64,000 nt of DNA from Zarea fungicola (lineage: Eukaryota; Ascomycota; Sordariomycetes; Hypocreales; Cordycipitaceae): assembly GCA_900169235.1 (NCBI GenBank), contig FWCC01000155.1, positions 342 through 64,341 of the forward strand, read 5' to 3'. Positions within the stretch are counted from its first letter, which is position 1, and every line of letters starts with the position of its first letter. A model generated the notes under the pieces. The model saw only the letters and a list, made by a program, of their open reading frames with translations. It had not been told where the DNA came from and made no database searches. Shown one piece after another: positions 45,270 to 57,032 of the stretch. Position numbers and translations under genes: made by a program.

Positions 45270-48200
45270 TGGAAGGGCTGTGTGCATGGAAGAAGTCGAA
45301 ATATGGTGCTGGATGCAAACATGTCGTGAAAAATTGGTTGTAAAATGGAATACATTGGCTTGATAGTGAGGTATTATCCAAAATGACTCAAAGACTTTTA
45401 ATTCAATAACAGCGTAGGACTTGATTTTTATCAATGTCGTCTACAGAGCCTTCCAATGCAACGGTGAGGTTTCTGGCGTCGCGGGACACCTTGTTTTCCA
45501 GCTCCATCAGCCTGGTTGAATTCAAATGTCAACTTTAATTTCCTTCCAGTTTATGTACCCTATTTGTTTAATTCTTTCTACGGAAAGCGCCTCGTAGCGT
45601 GTCTTGTTGAGAGTGGCTGAACAGTTGCGGCGGATTACCATTTGGATTGTGCTGGCTCATTGGTGCTGGTTCCATTTGCGACAAGGAAGATACTCAATAA
45701 TTTTGCGATTGAGTAATTAAAGCTACCTTGAGACTTTGGCAAATTAGTAAATTGAAATATATTGTAGCGACTTTGCTTTTTCCCAGAACAGATGCTGATG
45801 GGGAATGAAAGCAGAATGCAGTCAGTCCATTGATGGAATCATCAGCAAGTACAGCCTTTTCACGATCACGACAGTAAGCAGTAAAATTGCCCAAGAGCTC
45901 AAAAGTGCACAAGGGAACCCGGAATGGTGGTAGATGTTTTAGGTCTTGCGTATGGGCACTTTTTGGCCACGGAACAGACAACAGTGGCCAGGCGGCGTTG
46001 GTGAATGTGAGAATTCAGTGACACAGGGCCTCCCTCTGCCAGGGATGGTGATATACGCTAATCTACCTGACTTAATTAATTTAATTAGATTATGGTATAA
46101 TTAAGCGTCGAATAATAAGAATCTCAATTATGGTCATTTTCATACACGCCATCCAAGTCCAATTGCAGTGCCGTGCCCGTCCGCTTCCCTACTCTAGGCC
46201 TTGCTTTCTCAATTGCTTTACCTTTTCACTTCTTTACTTCTTACTTATTTACTCTCCCATTCGCTTTTATTTCCATCGGCTTCTCTTTTATTCCATTAGC
46301 CCTCACTTGGAATTCACATCCAGCTGCCAGAGGCCGCTGCCAGCTGTCAGTACAGTGCATCGTGTACAGTGTGAGCCAGCCTCCATCGCCAGCATGCAAA
46401 AGGCTTGAGCAAACGCCTGCTCTCAACCTCCTCCTCTTCTCTCTTCATCCCTTATTGAACTCAATTTGCTTCATTATTTTTTAACCCCCCCCGGCTGTTA
46501 CCTGTTGGACTCTCATAGGTAGCTGCGGAACTGCCCTCCGATAGTGCATATTCTGCCCTACAGCAGAAGCCATCAGAAACAGTAGTCGTCCCGGTTGTCA
46601 GTGATCCGGTCCACTGCGCCATCATCCAACTTTTGTCATTTTTTTGTCGTCTCTTTTTTTTTTTCACGAAATCCTCACGACCTGATGCTACGACAAACGC
46701 CAAACCACCTCCCCGACGTTGGGTGCTGGCGCAGACTCCCAAGACCGGCAGACTTGGAAGCCAGAAGCATCACGGCAAGACATACCGCATCTGCTTGACA
46801 GGTATCCGCGTTCGACAGGTGGCAGGCGCCAAAGTAGCTACCTGTCGCGCATAACAGGCCAGGTTCGAGGTCTTATGCACCCGCCCACACTGCCCCTGTG
46901 GTCGGTCCCCAGCCGCGGACCTCATTACATTCTCATGAAATGAGGCTACAAGCTGGTTCTCTTTCATCTTTAACTATTTGCGTCTCCAGTGTCGTTGTCT
47001 TACGTACCATGTTTCGACCTTCCACCTCACCGCATCTTGAACAAACAACAATCCGGCATATTGTCTTTAAGCACTCCTCGAGAGATTTTACATGGCCATG
47101 TTAGAGTCAAGAACACTCAATCTCAACTTTACAAATACCGTACGTATCCTTCTTCTTCTTCGTCTTTTCCTTTGAAAAATAAGCTCGCAGTAACTGACTC
47201 TGACTTTTAGACGGGAACAAGCTACCGTTGCATACTGCTACTGCCTGCTGCATTGGTCTTCCTCTGCCACTCTCTCCATCCACGCATACGATCCTTCAGC
47301 TTGACACACTGTCTGCATCGGCACACTGTCATTGTCACACTATCCGCCTTGACACATTGTCTGCATCGACACACTGTCTGCATCAGCACAACGAGAGATC
47401 ACAGAAAGATGGCATCCAAGTACAATGCGAGCTTCGCCTGCCACCATTTGTCTGACAATGAAGTTTGACCACCCTTCCTTTCGCCAACTTTGCAACAAGG
47501 TATGTTTATTAGTCCTCACTGCGACTGCAGGCAGCCACCAGGCTCTAACCAACTCCCAGCTGCCAGGTATCACTCAGTCAAGATCTGAATCGGCAAGGTT
47601 GAGTGATCGAAACAAGAGAACTCAATCCGCGAAAATTGAAGCCTGTATAATTTTTTTTTTTTAATTTTTTCATGGGGCTGTGCGTCTTTTCTCCTTTGTC
47701 CTGCCGTTCTCTGCCCTTGCCCTGGCAATTAGCACACACTTCCCACCATGGGACCACCGGATCACTCGTTCAAACACTCTTGTTCTTTCTTTTATATATT
47801 GTCTTGCTACTTTTTTCTGTCTCCTGTTTCACCCCCTTCACCGTCATTGGCCATTGATGTTGTGGTCGCGCTCGATGTTCCTACTTCATTGCTGCTGGCC
47901 TTGGAAACTGTCATGCCCGTCCGCCAACTTCAGCATCAGTGTAACGTCTCAGTTTGAACGTGCTTGCGAATCCTTTACTCTGGTATTATCCAACTCGATG
48001 GCTTCAGCAGTAGGACTGCGACCGTCTTAGCAAGGTGTTCTTCCTCAGTTTCAACGTACAGCCTACGACCTCAGCCACCCGCACGCCCCCGGTGTCCAGA
48101 TCAAGCAGCACGGCACAGCCGGTCACACGGTATCAACTTCTTTCTCGCATCTTCGACTGGCTCAAAGAACAAGTGGACTTCATGGTGAATTTTGCAGCGG

Positions 48201-49617
48201 CGAAGACGTACTCGTGTCACGAGCCCCAAGACAAGTTGGTGCCAGGGTCACAGCATCTGCGCATGCTTACTGCCGCGGTGCAGTGGCTGCTATTGGGACT
48301 AAGGCAGGATGAGATTCAAGGGAGAACGCGGTAGTTGAAATGCACTGTTTGCTACGCTTTATATAGACAAAAATTATACTCATGTCATACAGAACTTTTC
48401 TATTTTAGTGTAGTTTTGAATGCAACTTTCACCCAATTACGCAACACTGCCCAGCACCTGAACATAATAATAATGAATGTGCCCGCGATGCTGTGCCATA
48501 TTCATCAGTCGCACCAGCCTCGAACCTGGGATGGTAGCTCACAGGCCTTCCACCGCACAGGTCATTCTTGTCGCTTCCAGCAGATTCCATGGGATTCCAA
48601 CGAAGTCGTGCACCTACCTTGTGCAACAGCGAACCCGCTCGTACTGAGCTTCAGGTGAGTTTTGAGTGAGATTTGGCAAACGGGGGAACATTGGTGAGGA
48701 GGAAGCTGATTAGTGGCAACAAAATTATCGGGGACGCAGCAAATATTGAGCCTGTGCATTTACATGACATCTCCAGAATCAACTCTCCAGATTCATGGTT
48801 TTAGACGCCGACCTTGTGCATTCTGATTACAGCAAGCCGACTTCAAATCTTGACACAGACGACGTCAACGCCTTGGACCCTGCACCCGGCCGGGACCAAA
48901 ATTTCCTCATCAGATCCATGCAAGTTAGCCACCAGCCCTGACTCAAGTTATCCTTGAACTAACCTTGTCAGCTCATCACCACTTACTTACCCGACAAGGC
49001 CACGCAGGCAAATCATCTACACGACTACCTCGCCGGCCCGTCATCGACTCAAAACATCTCTCATTGTCCTTAATCCTGTTGTACGAAATTTTATTCAAAA
49101 GCAGCGGCTCACGCAGACTTTCGCTCATACCAAACGGATGCTGGTCCGTACCCGGCCAAGTGCACCGACGACTCGCCGGACAGTCCACCAAGGACTTTGG
49201 CAAAGCATCTTCAACAAAACACAAGTCGGACCTTGGGGACCAGGTTTCAATTGCGAGCTGCTGCCGCTTTACTCGCCGGCACTCGGGCAATTCCTCTTGG
49301 TTTCTGTCCTTCCGCTTGGGGCTGGACACCTCCCGCAATCGGAAATTTCTTGGACTCCAATGTGCTGCAGCATTTTGAACCCTTTGTAGTCGTCATCTTG
49401 GTTAATTTACCCAATTCCAGCAGTGCCGTTCGCCAAGGCAATTTTCTCTTCATTCTGTGAGTTCCCTTGGAGTCGCCTGATTTCACCGGGCGGGTGCTGA
49501 CCATTCACCGAGTCGTTCGCCGCCGCCGCCGCCGCTGCAGCGTAAAGTTCTACACATTCGTCGTGCAATACACGCCAAGTTTCTGGCACTGGCCCCCGCC
49601 AATCAGCAAGTCCCTGG
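45270..49617. other. Gene-poor, repeat-containing region
   Basis: I cannot support a gene in about 4.3 kb. A few frames look partly coding without consistent start, motif or splice signals: 47748-47957 (ATG in a good context), 48112-48334 (two frames both plausible) and 49197-49460. A tandem 'gacacactgtctgcatc' motif occurs around 47300-47390. The dispersed repeat at 46488-46619 is listed separately. CCG-triplet tract at about 49520-49540. Confidence 0.35.
46488..46619 (-). repeat. Dispersed repeat, minus-strand copy (partner at 39564-39690)
   Basis: The reverse complement matches 39564-39690 in ordered blocks, so the two copies are inverted relative to each other about 7 kb apart. Confidence 0.75.
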
Positions 49618-50930
49618 ATGCCCCCAGGTATAAAATACGACATGGGATCGGTAAGTCTCCGCGCGGCCCTTTCAAATTCATGGCCAACTCCTGACGCAGC
49701 CAGATAAGTTCCGAGAACATCCCCGCCAGCATGTTGGAGTCGCCGTCACTTTCACCACACCGAGCATCAAGTACTGGGAGGCGGAGCTGCAACACGCTGC
49801 CGAGCCTGGCCATCATGTCAACGGTTCACTCGTCCAGACCATGTGCGCCAACGTCAATGAAATTGCTTCCCTTAATTTGGAGTCGTTGTCCCTTTTCCTG
49901 GGAGACAAAGACGAGATGACAAAGATGACGAGAAGGGAGGGAAGACGGAGATGATGAAGGTAAGGCGGAGGCCAAGGAGGGCAACGATAACGAGGAGAAT
50001 GGCAGCTACGGCAAGCCAAAAGGGCAGATAACCTTCGACCTGCCAGACTTGGCGAGCGACCTTTTTGCTGGCAAAAAGGCAGAGCAATCGCAGCCGCTTG
50101 ATGTGCTAGATGTTGGGGGGAGCGCCCCTGTCCGACTAGGACAGGGTGAGTATGCGAAACGGGCGGACACGCTTGAGGAGTTTGTATTGGAATCGGAGGA
50201 GAATGAGGAGGAAGCCAGCGCTGGAATAAGAGTCCAGGCGACTGGAACAGAGGCAGGTGGACAGGTGCCGAAGAGAAAGGCAGCAGTCTTGGAAATGGAG
50301 GAAGAGAACGCGCGCAAGCAGGAGGTACTGATGGAGATTGAGTGCTACCAGCACGACAAGAGGGGCGCGGAGAAGAAGATCAAGCTGGCTTACTGGCGGT
50401 TGCAGCGAGAGGAGTTGGAGGAAGAGAAGAAGAAGCGAGAGGCAGAGACCGGTGTTGAAGAGGGGACGGCAGTGGGGGAGGAGATGTTGGCCGAGATGAG
50501 GGCGGCGATGAAGGCGGAGGGGGCGAAGGTTGGGAGACTGGTGGCGGCGGCTGAGAGCGCGATCGCAACACTGGACAAATTGCACAGGGAATGGGAGCAA
50601 CAAGTCGCGGACCAAAGCGCCAACGACGTTGACAAAAAACTAAAGGAAATGAGCGAGGGCATCAAGAAACTACTTGGTGAGATGGTGGACCAGTGGGGGG
50701 CGAGCCTGGAGGAAGAGAGAGGCTGCAGTGATGAGAAGTTTGCTGCAGCGCAAGCTGCTTTCGAGCCGCGACTCGCGGAGGCGGAAGAGCGGCACCAGGT
50801 CAAGGTTGCCGAAATGGAGAAGGAAATGGCGGAGATTGACAAGAACGTGCAGAGTAAAGTTGCAAAAGTCTTAACTGCGCACCTACACAGTGTTGGTGCG
50901 CAGCTCAAGGACGCTAGTTATATCAATTAA
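49618..50930 (+). pseudogene. Unknown coiled-coil protein gene with two single-base frameshifts
   Basis: Exon 1 is 49618-49650 ('MPPGIKYDMGS'), the intron 49651-49699 (GTAAGT...CTGACGCAG), exon 2 starts at 49700 ('PDKFREHPRQHVGVAV'). The frame changes at about 49915 and again at about 49950, each equal to loss of one G at a GAG|GAT junction. Between them a third frame reads an Asp/Lys/Glu-rich stretch (DDKDDEKGGKTE) that joins smoothly with the acidic sequences on both sides. After 49950 the frame is open to the TAA at 50928-50930. The downstream part is about 250 residues of coiled coil ('RLQREELEEEKKKREAE', 'EERHQVKVAEMEKEMAEIDK'). No known family. A decayed copy of its 3' end lies at 57345-57490. 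Whether the shifts are real or sequencing errors cannot be told here. Confidence 0.6.
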
Positions 50931-51170
50931 GTGCTTGGTTGATAAAATTGCAATCTTGCTTCTTATTTGGCTTTAATTGATCTAGTTCATCTATGCATAT
51001 ATACTAGTACAATCACAAGTAGTTATAAGGCACAGTACTAAGAGGGGCGTCTCTCAGTATATAGGAGTTAGAAGCGGGTAAGAGAAAATAATAAATAATA
51101 AATAATAAATAGTAAAATTCTCTATCGCTGCTGTGATGACCTCGTATCTAGGGCAGGCTGCTGTCGGTCA
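50795..51170 (+). repeat. Duplicated block A, copy 1 (3' end of the coiled-coil gene plus downstream)
   Basis: Matches 57345-57722 in direct orientation over about 375 bp, including the last about 40 codons, 'ctagttcatctatgcata', 'ggggcgtctctcagtatatagga' and 'gtatctagggcaggct'. Many differences are C/T or G/A. Confidence 0.85.
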
Positions 51171-51309
51171 CGGCTTACATTTGGTGATGCGGAGGCGTAC
51201 ATTGGACATCAAGTTCCGAGGAGAGTAGATTCGACGTTTCAGGCGTCGCATAACCCTTTATGGCAAAAGTAGCATGGTCGCAGCAAACCGTCTCAGTCAG
51301 ATACCATCT

Positions 51310-51420
51310 TCTGCATTAACTCTCATAAGTCGTTATAATCTTATTAATCTTATTAATGTAGTTAATGTAGTTAATGTAGTTAATGTAGCTAATCTTGCTA
51401 ATCTTATTATTATAAGACAC
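51310..51420. repeat. AT-rich minisatellite (cttattaat / gtagttaat units)
   Basis: Nine-base units 'gtagttaat' and 'cttattaat' repeat about ten times. A related array in opposite orientation lies at 57935-58080. Confidence 0.8.
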
Positions 51421-51435
51421 TTTAAAAGTTAGGAC

Positions 51436-51867
51436 TGCATCTCATGGATATGATACCACACCATAGAGCTCAAATGGGACAGCAAGGCTCGGGTTGGTGG
51501 TCCGATTCTTTGCTGGCGCCTGCACTGCTTAATCGCAAAAGACCTTGTACTCTCCAACAGTGATGTAGAATCTAAAAGTAACGGTTTAGAGCCTGTCGAC
51601 AGGTGGTGCATCCCAATCAAGTGGGAAGGCTTCTTTGCCATGGCTGAAACCGTGGTGGACATGTCCTACTGAGTGCCGTGGAAGCGACAAGACGATGCGT
51701 GGGAGCCGTTGTGTAGCCTTACACCATTGATTGAGTGCCCGCCTGGCAACCACGACTTTTCGGACACAGAGCTCATCAAATACAATCTTGAGCGCCAACG
51801 CATCGCTAAGCAGCACATACATGACAACGGCGGCAAGCGGTGGACGGCGAAACAACGGGCGCCATGA
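51436..51867 (+). pseudogene. Fragment of an unknown repeated coding element
   Basis: One frame is open from about 51451 to the TGA at 51865-51867 except for a single TGA at 51669-51671. It includes 'WCIPIKWEGFFAMAE' and 'VPWKRQDDAWEPL'. Part of it recurs inverted at 58262-58385, where the equivalent of the stop is a sense codon (Lys). This shows that the peptide was once coding. The family is unknown; a transposable-element gene is one possibility. Confidence 0.55.
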
Positions 51868-51972
51868 ATAATATCGGACGGAAAATAGCCTCCATCGCAA
51901 CAAAACGCGCATGACCATTTGGTACACACTCGGTAGGCGGAATAGGCACCTAAGACAATAGGCGTATGCTAC

Positions 51973-52315
51973 TGTTCGGGATGCTTTTAAATGGATGCAT
52001 CTAATTTAGGACACTTCTAACTGCTAGCTGATAGACTAAGTTGTGCATAACTTAGCTAGTAACCTCTACTATAAATTACTTTTCTATATTAAACTTCTTC
52101 TAAAATCTTTAAATAAAATACCTATAACTACTAGCTTTAATAATTATACTATAAGAAGTAAAGGCAGATATGCTTATTTATAATAGTGGTTTTACTAGCC
52201 TATATATAGCTATCTAGCTTATATATACTAGTATTAACTACTATATCTATCTTAGAGTATTAAAATAGCTCTTTTAAGGTAGGCTAGGTAGATAGTATTT
52301 AAGCGTATACTGCTG
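51973..52315 (+). pseudogene. RIP-mutated stub of the FAD monooxygenase (promoter and first codons)
   Basis: Aligns with 58686-59028 (the last about 170 bp of promoter and first about 57 codons of the intact monooxygenase). Nearly every difference is C-to-T or G-to-A in the stub: the start ATG has become ATA, the cofactor loop bases 'tgcggcagtgg' are 'tataatagtgg', and several in-frame stops appear. A small 4-bp insertion and some other changes are present further right. The similarity ends at about 52315. This is the pattern left by repeat-induced point mutation on a partial duplication. Confidence 0.88.
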
Positions 52316-52695
52316 TAGTATAGCGCATTAGAAACCTATGCGATTAAAGGGCTCAACTCTTTTTACGCTTCAATATAGTACCGTCTGTCGAATTTGGCCA
52401 AGTACCTTGTCAATATTTGGAATGTAGACATAAACAATAAGTCAAAATTAGGGGCAATGCTAATCATACTGGGTTTTTCTTCCCATAGAGGCGCAATAGT
52501 ATGGAAGCTACTATAACTTGGCGCCAATGTTTCTAATGCGCTGCCAAGAGCCTGCTATAATCACTTGTTCAAGCTTTCAGTGGCTGTAGAAACAATAGCT
52601 GTAATATATCCCCTTACTATTTGCTCGGTGTCATCTATATTTCTACCTAGTGAGTCTATTTTCTATTTAGTTTTAGCTTGTACACAGTTGCGACG
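52316..52695. other. AT-rich spacer right of the RIP stub
   Basis: No gene is visible. The AT-rich composition suggests that RIP extended here, but no intact partner is present in the window. Confidence 0.4.
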
Positions 52696-55439
52696 TTACC
52701 ACGCATGCTGAAAAGCCACGGTATCCTCGGTAAAAATTCTCACTGCTGGGCTAAGACCTGGTTGGCGCGTCGCTCGGCGCTGGATAGTTAGCATACCGAC
52801 CCAGCGGCTATTATTTAGTCGAGGTGATCTATCTAAAACCCAGGTAAAGTGAGGTTTGCCGTCAATATCCGCAGCCCTGACCCAGTTCCAAATTAGCGGA
52901 TCTTGAGAGTAGACATAGGGGCTAATAGAAAGATTTGAGATCCCAAAAATGCTGTCCAGTTTGGCCATAATTTCCCCATAACGCAATGTATAATGCATGC
53001 CTCCCGATGGAACAATCCTAGGGCGATCCTCGACATTCGGGCTGTACTCAATGCTGTGGCCTTCTGGTGTCATGATGATGACGGATAGGAATTTTGTCGT
53101 CGCAAGATCAAACGGACCACCAGGAATAACCAGGTTACCTAGGCCAGGATAGGCCTCAGCCTGGTCTCCATCAACAAGAAATTCTAGTACCTGGCTTTGG
53201 AACAAGTCATCATGGTTGAAAAAGTTTTGCCAAAAATGTGCCGTCCAGGCACCACGGTCTGAGACCACCGAGACAATTGTACAGCCCCAGACAGGTCCTG
53301 CGCCAGTAATGAGGTTTTGTAGAGGATTTGTAACAAAGCTGACAAACACAGAGGACGGCAGCTCTACATCTTTCTCTTTGTCTATCCCGTGGTTCGAACC
53401 GAGCCACCAATCACGGTTCATGGCTTCTATCCACCACTCGTTTCCTCCTAACTGGAAAGTATTGGGGTCGGTAAAGTCGGATCCGGCTTGTATGGCGGTA
53501 GTATCGTAGTTTTCTGCCGTTACATCAGCTGGCGTTGATGCCATGGCACGAGTGCTAAGAGGGCATGTAGTGCCGCTGCAAGTAATGAGAGAGCAAATAA
53601 TAGGGTCGATTATCGCGTTGCTGCCGTCATCATTTCCACCACCGTTGCCATTACCACCCCCGCCGTTTGGATTTAAATGTAGGAATATTCCTGCCAGTAT
53701 TGCAACTAAAGGGAGTTAGTCTTATTCTATATTTCACTCATACACTCGCTCTCTGTGTATGTATTCAATCAGGATAATATATGCACGTACAAATTCCAAT
53801 ACCGTTTGCTATGTCGGCAATGGTGTTGCCAACAGCTTATCCCACGGCAGTACCCTATAAAATTTAGATTCTATAACCCATAAGCTGAATATAGATAATA
53901 AAGCGGCTCTTACCACAGCGTTTGTTGCTTGTAAATCTCTGGCTGTATCTAGAAGTGGTGTGTTGGAGCCAGCATCGCTAATAGAGCTCAGGTCATGCTC
54001 CATGGCATCCTCAACATCACCAATAGGTCTTAGAGGAATATCGAATGACTGCAGAGCATTTTCAAGGGTCGGCGGATCAATAAATGGGTTGCCCTGGCTT
54101 GGCCGCAACACATCCTGGCTAGCCGCGATGACATATAAGCGGTCTCCGTTTTGTGCGGCCGTTTCTGAGTTTTATGTTAGCCGTCGCGGTAGTCAAGGAA
54201 AAAGAAGCACTTAAAAGGGGGGTTAGGAAGGGTGAGTGTATCATTACCTAGAAGTGATCATACTGCACTGTATTCGCGTAACACTTGTTCTATCCCGTCA
54301 TGCAGCTCAGTGACACTCATTATCTCACTTCGTCTCTGAAAACGCCGTCTCATTTTCTTGTGAACACCGCTAGCCTGCTGCTGCTGATGTGCCCATGTCT
54401 GAATTAGATTCTGATATTGCGTCGTGAGTGTTGTCAGCGCAGAGAGTGAACTATTATATTGTTGGAGGACTTGGGTGAGCTGGTCTAATGTCGGATCACT
54501 CCACGTAGTATCCTCATAGACCTGTAGCCGGTTCCCTCCTCCACATAACTGACTTGGCGTACCAGCGCAAATGGTGCTGCAGTCACCATCCGAAGCCTTG
54601 CTATCAGTATGAAGGGTGTTGCCACCATAGCACTGGGAACCGGACTCAACGCCAGCAAAGCGTAGATGTTGTTTCTTTGCCAAGTCTATACATTTTTCGA
54701 CAGTCATACCAGTGGAGCTTGCGTCAGTACTGTGACTAACAATCAATGCCTGGGAGCTGGTGTCGATGAAACATCCTTGATACTTGAAGTCGCCGTCCTG
54801 CTGGACAATTGTTGGGCTACGTGGGACATTGGACTTTGTTGTTGCAGGTACTGTCGACGATGGTTGTACAATAGGCGGTGGTTGTACAGTAGACGATGGT
54901 TTCGTTGTTGCTGAATGTATGGTTGACGGCGAACCACCGCCAGCTGCACATGAGGACGCCCCAGTTGTGCAAGTTTGGTCGTCCGGACAAGCGAGGCACA
55001 GATTGCCAATGGCACATTGGATGGCGGTATTACTGCAACATGTCGTACCTGACTGATAGCAGTTGCCATGGCTAGAAAACGTTAGCACTAAGACAAAATA
55101 GAGGGTAATAAGAAGGGGTAAAAATCCGCACCAGCAAACACCATCATCCTGGCACTCCACGGCCTGCAAAGTGCTTGGGTTAAGCGCACACCATTTCTGG
55201 CCAGCCGGGGCACATGTAACTGTGCCCTCAAACTCGATGCATACCTCCCCTGCTGGGCAAGCCGCGCTGCAGTCTTGTGAGTCGCAGAGCCAACCGTCTG
55301 GGCAAGATGGGTCTTTAGAGATGCCTCGGTTGGCGATCTGGACCGCATGTGAGTTTTTCGGTGCAACCGCTGCTAAACAGGTAGCCCATAATAGGACATG
55401 AATTCCAGCGCGGATTCGAGGCGCTGAGAGGGGTGCCAT
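52696..55439 (-). pseudogene. WSC-domain secreted protein with chitinase-type C-terminal region; one in-frame stop
   Basis: The proposed exons in coding order are 55439-55132, 55071-54269, 54164-53914, 53854-53791 and 53705-52696, joining in frame. After a signal peptide ('IHVLLWATCLAAVA') come Cys-rich segments, a Ser/Thr/Pro linker, a WSC domain ('YQGCFIDTSSQ' ... 'CSTICAGTPSQLCGGGNRLQVYE'; binds glycans) and a helical segment. Then come 'LYVIAASQD', 'IGDVEDAMEHDL' and 'GIFLHLNPNGGGG', and a C-terminal domain with 'WGCTIVSVVSDRGAWTAHFWQ'. From memory the latter parts resemble tails of subgroup-C fungal chitinases; no GH18 domain is present. Exon 4 has a TAA at 53839-53837 that interrupts a Gly/Ala-rich membrane-like stretch. 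The donor at 54268 (GTGCAG) is weak; without it there would be two genes, the first ending at 54258. Role: probably cell-wall or glycan binding, if functional. Confidence 0.65.
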
Positions 55440-56071
55440 CACGACCAATATCGAGCGGTTGGGGCCAATGGATTCAACTGGGCAAGTGTTTGTAAAACAT
55501 TCCCAACGGCGCATATTTATTAAAACTACTTATAGAGTTCTTGGATTAATAATCTCATGCGCTTTCTTTACGCTGCGGCCACTTTATTGTAGCGGAGCAC
55601 GGGTAAAGTCTCGACCATGTCGGGCGACGCTGTCGAAATATGGAGTCTGCATGATTTTTTATACCCAAATCAGAGATTACCGGCCTATTATCATTAGTGG
55701 TTTGTCTCATTATGAGCTCCTGGTAGTAAAATGACTCGTCAGTTCGCTTGTTGTTGGCTCCTTCCATTGCTCTGAGCAATGGAGTGACTATGCTCGGACC
55801 TGGATCTGTAGGTTTGAGCTTCGCTCGCAAAGCAACCACCTTCCTTGAAAAGAGGTGGCGCATCCACAAATGGACATATCCACATATACGACGCCTCTGT
55901 CCTTGTACAGCTCACTTCTACGGGGATGAGCTCCTTTCGTATGTATCTACCTATCAATAAGCCTCGTCTCTATTGAGTAAGCCAGCTTACGGGATCCAAT
56001 CCGAGTACTTTTTTGGGCACCCTATCAGGAGCAGATACAATTAGGCTACTCCAGAGCGAACAAATTGAAGC

Positions 56072-56160
56072 TAGTCGGCGCCAGTGAAATGCCCGGACTC
56101 AAGCTAGCAAATTCCGTATATATCGGCTCATGAGTCGGGCATTTCAGGCGTCAGCCGGTC
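56072..56160. repeat. MITE-like inverted repeat
   Basis: The left arm 'gcgccagtgaaatgcccgg' and the right arm (reverse complement of 'gagtcgggcatttcaggcg') share the core TGAAATGCCCG(G)ACTCA, separated by about 35 bp. The element would be about 90 bp. No target-site duplication is obvious by eye. Confidence 0.6.
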
Positions 56161-57032
56161 ACACGAGCTATCCCTGGCGCTCTCCAGGCCCGCCGCCCGT
56201 GAGCTCCGCGCTGTTCCCCTCCATATTGGGTGTAGGTGTTTGGATTACCGATAGAAATGGGGAAGTGAGGAAGTATCATGCAATTGCCTAAATACAAAAC
56301 CTGGCGGAACCAGGCTCCTCACCGAATCCACACTCGCCTATCGCTTCAAGCCCTATATCGCGGAGGGTGCGCCACCACTAACAACAGAGGTATAATAACA
56401 GAAGTGTAAATCAAAAACTAGAAAAGGTCTTTGTCAACAAAGGAACTTGCCTATAAATAGCGGTATTCTTCCCTAGCTAGATTATATCTTCTGTAATAGA
56501 ACAAGGAGCAGATTTTTGCAATTATTTTCCCCTTACGAGTGAGCTTTGCTACAACTAAATGAAAGCTCCACCCACAATTGCTCTGTGACAGGGTTAGACA
56601 ACCGACGAACCGAGTCAGGGTGTTGCCCAGTACATACATACATTCGTTCATAACGTAAACAAAACTAACAACCCCGCTTGCCAGGCTCTCATTTAACTTC
56701 ATGTCGCCAAAGACATCTATAAGACATCTGTATAATGTGGAGCAACCGAGGCAATTTTGTACAAATTATAACCCAGCGTAGTTAGGCTGCAGAAGTGTAT
56801 CAGTCTCGCGGTTATGGTTGCCGCCGGCAGATTGTGTCCGCCCAACCTGATAACTGAACGCCCATCATCCGCAATTGTGCTGCTCACGTCAGCCGCGCTT
56901 GGTTATAGAAAAAACTTCATCTATAGCCACACTGCTGGTTGGGTGAAAGTCAAGCATACAGATGGAGGAGAAATTGAAACGGCGCTAGGGGTGGTAAAAC
57001 TAGTGGCGCAGCGATGAGGAGAATGTAGTCAA

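Noticed and set aside
48035..48334. Frame with a coding-like stretch near 48.1-48.3 kb
   Set aside because: At least two frames over the same bases look equally plausible and none has motifs, so no gene can be supported.
48500..48560. tRNA B-box-like word (reverse complement of 'cctcgaacctggg')
   Set aside because: No matching A box, acceptor stem or anticodon arm could be folded around it.
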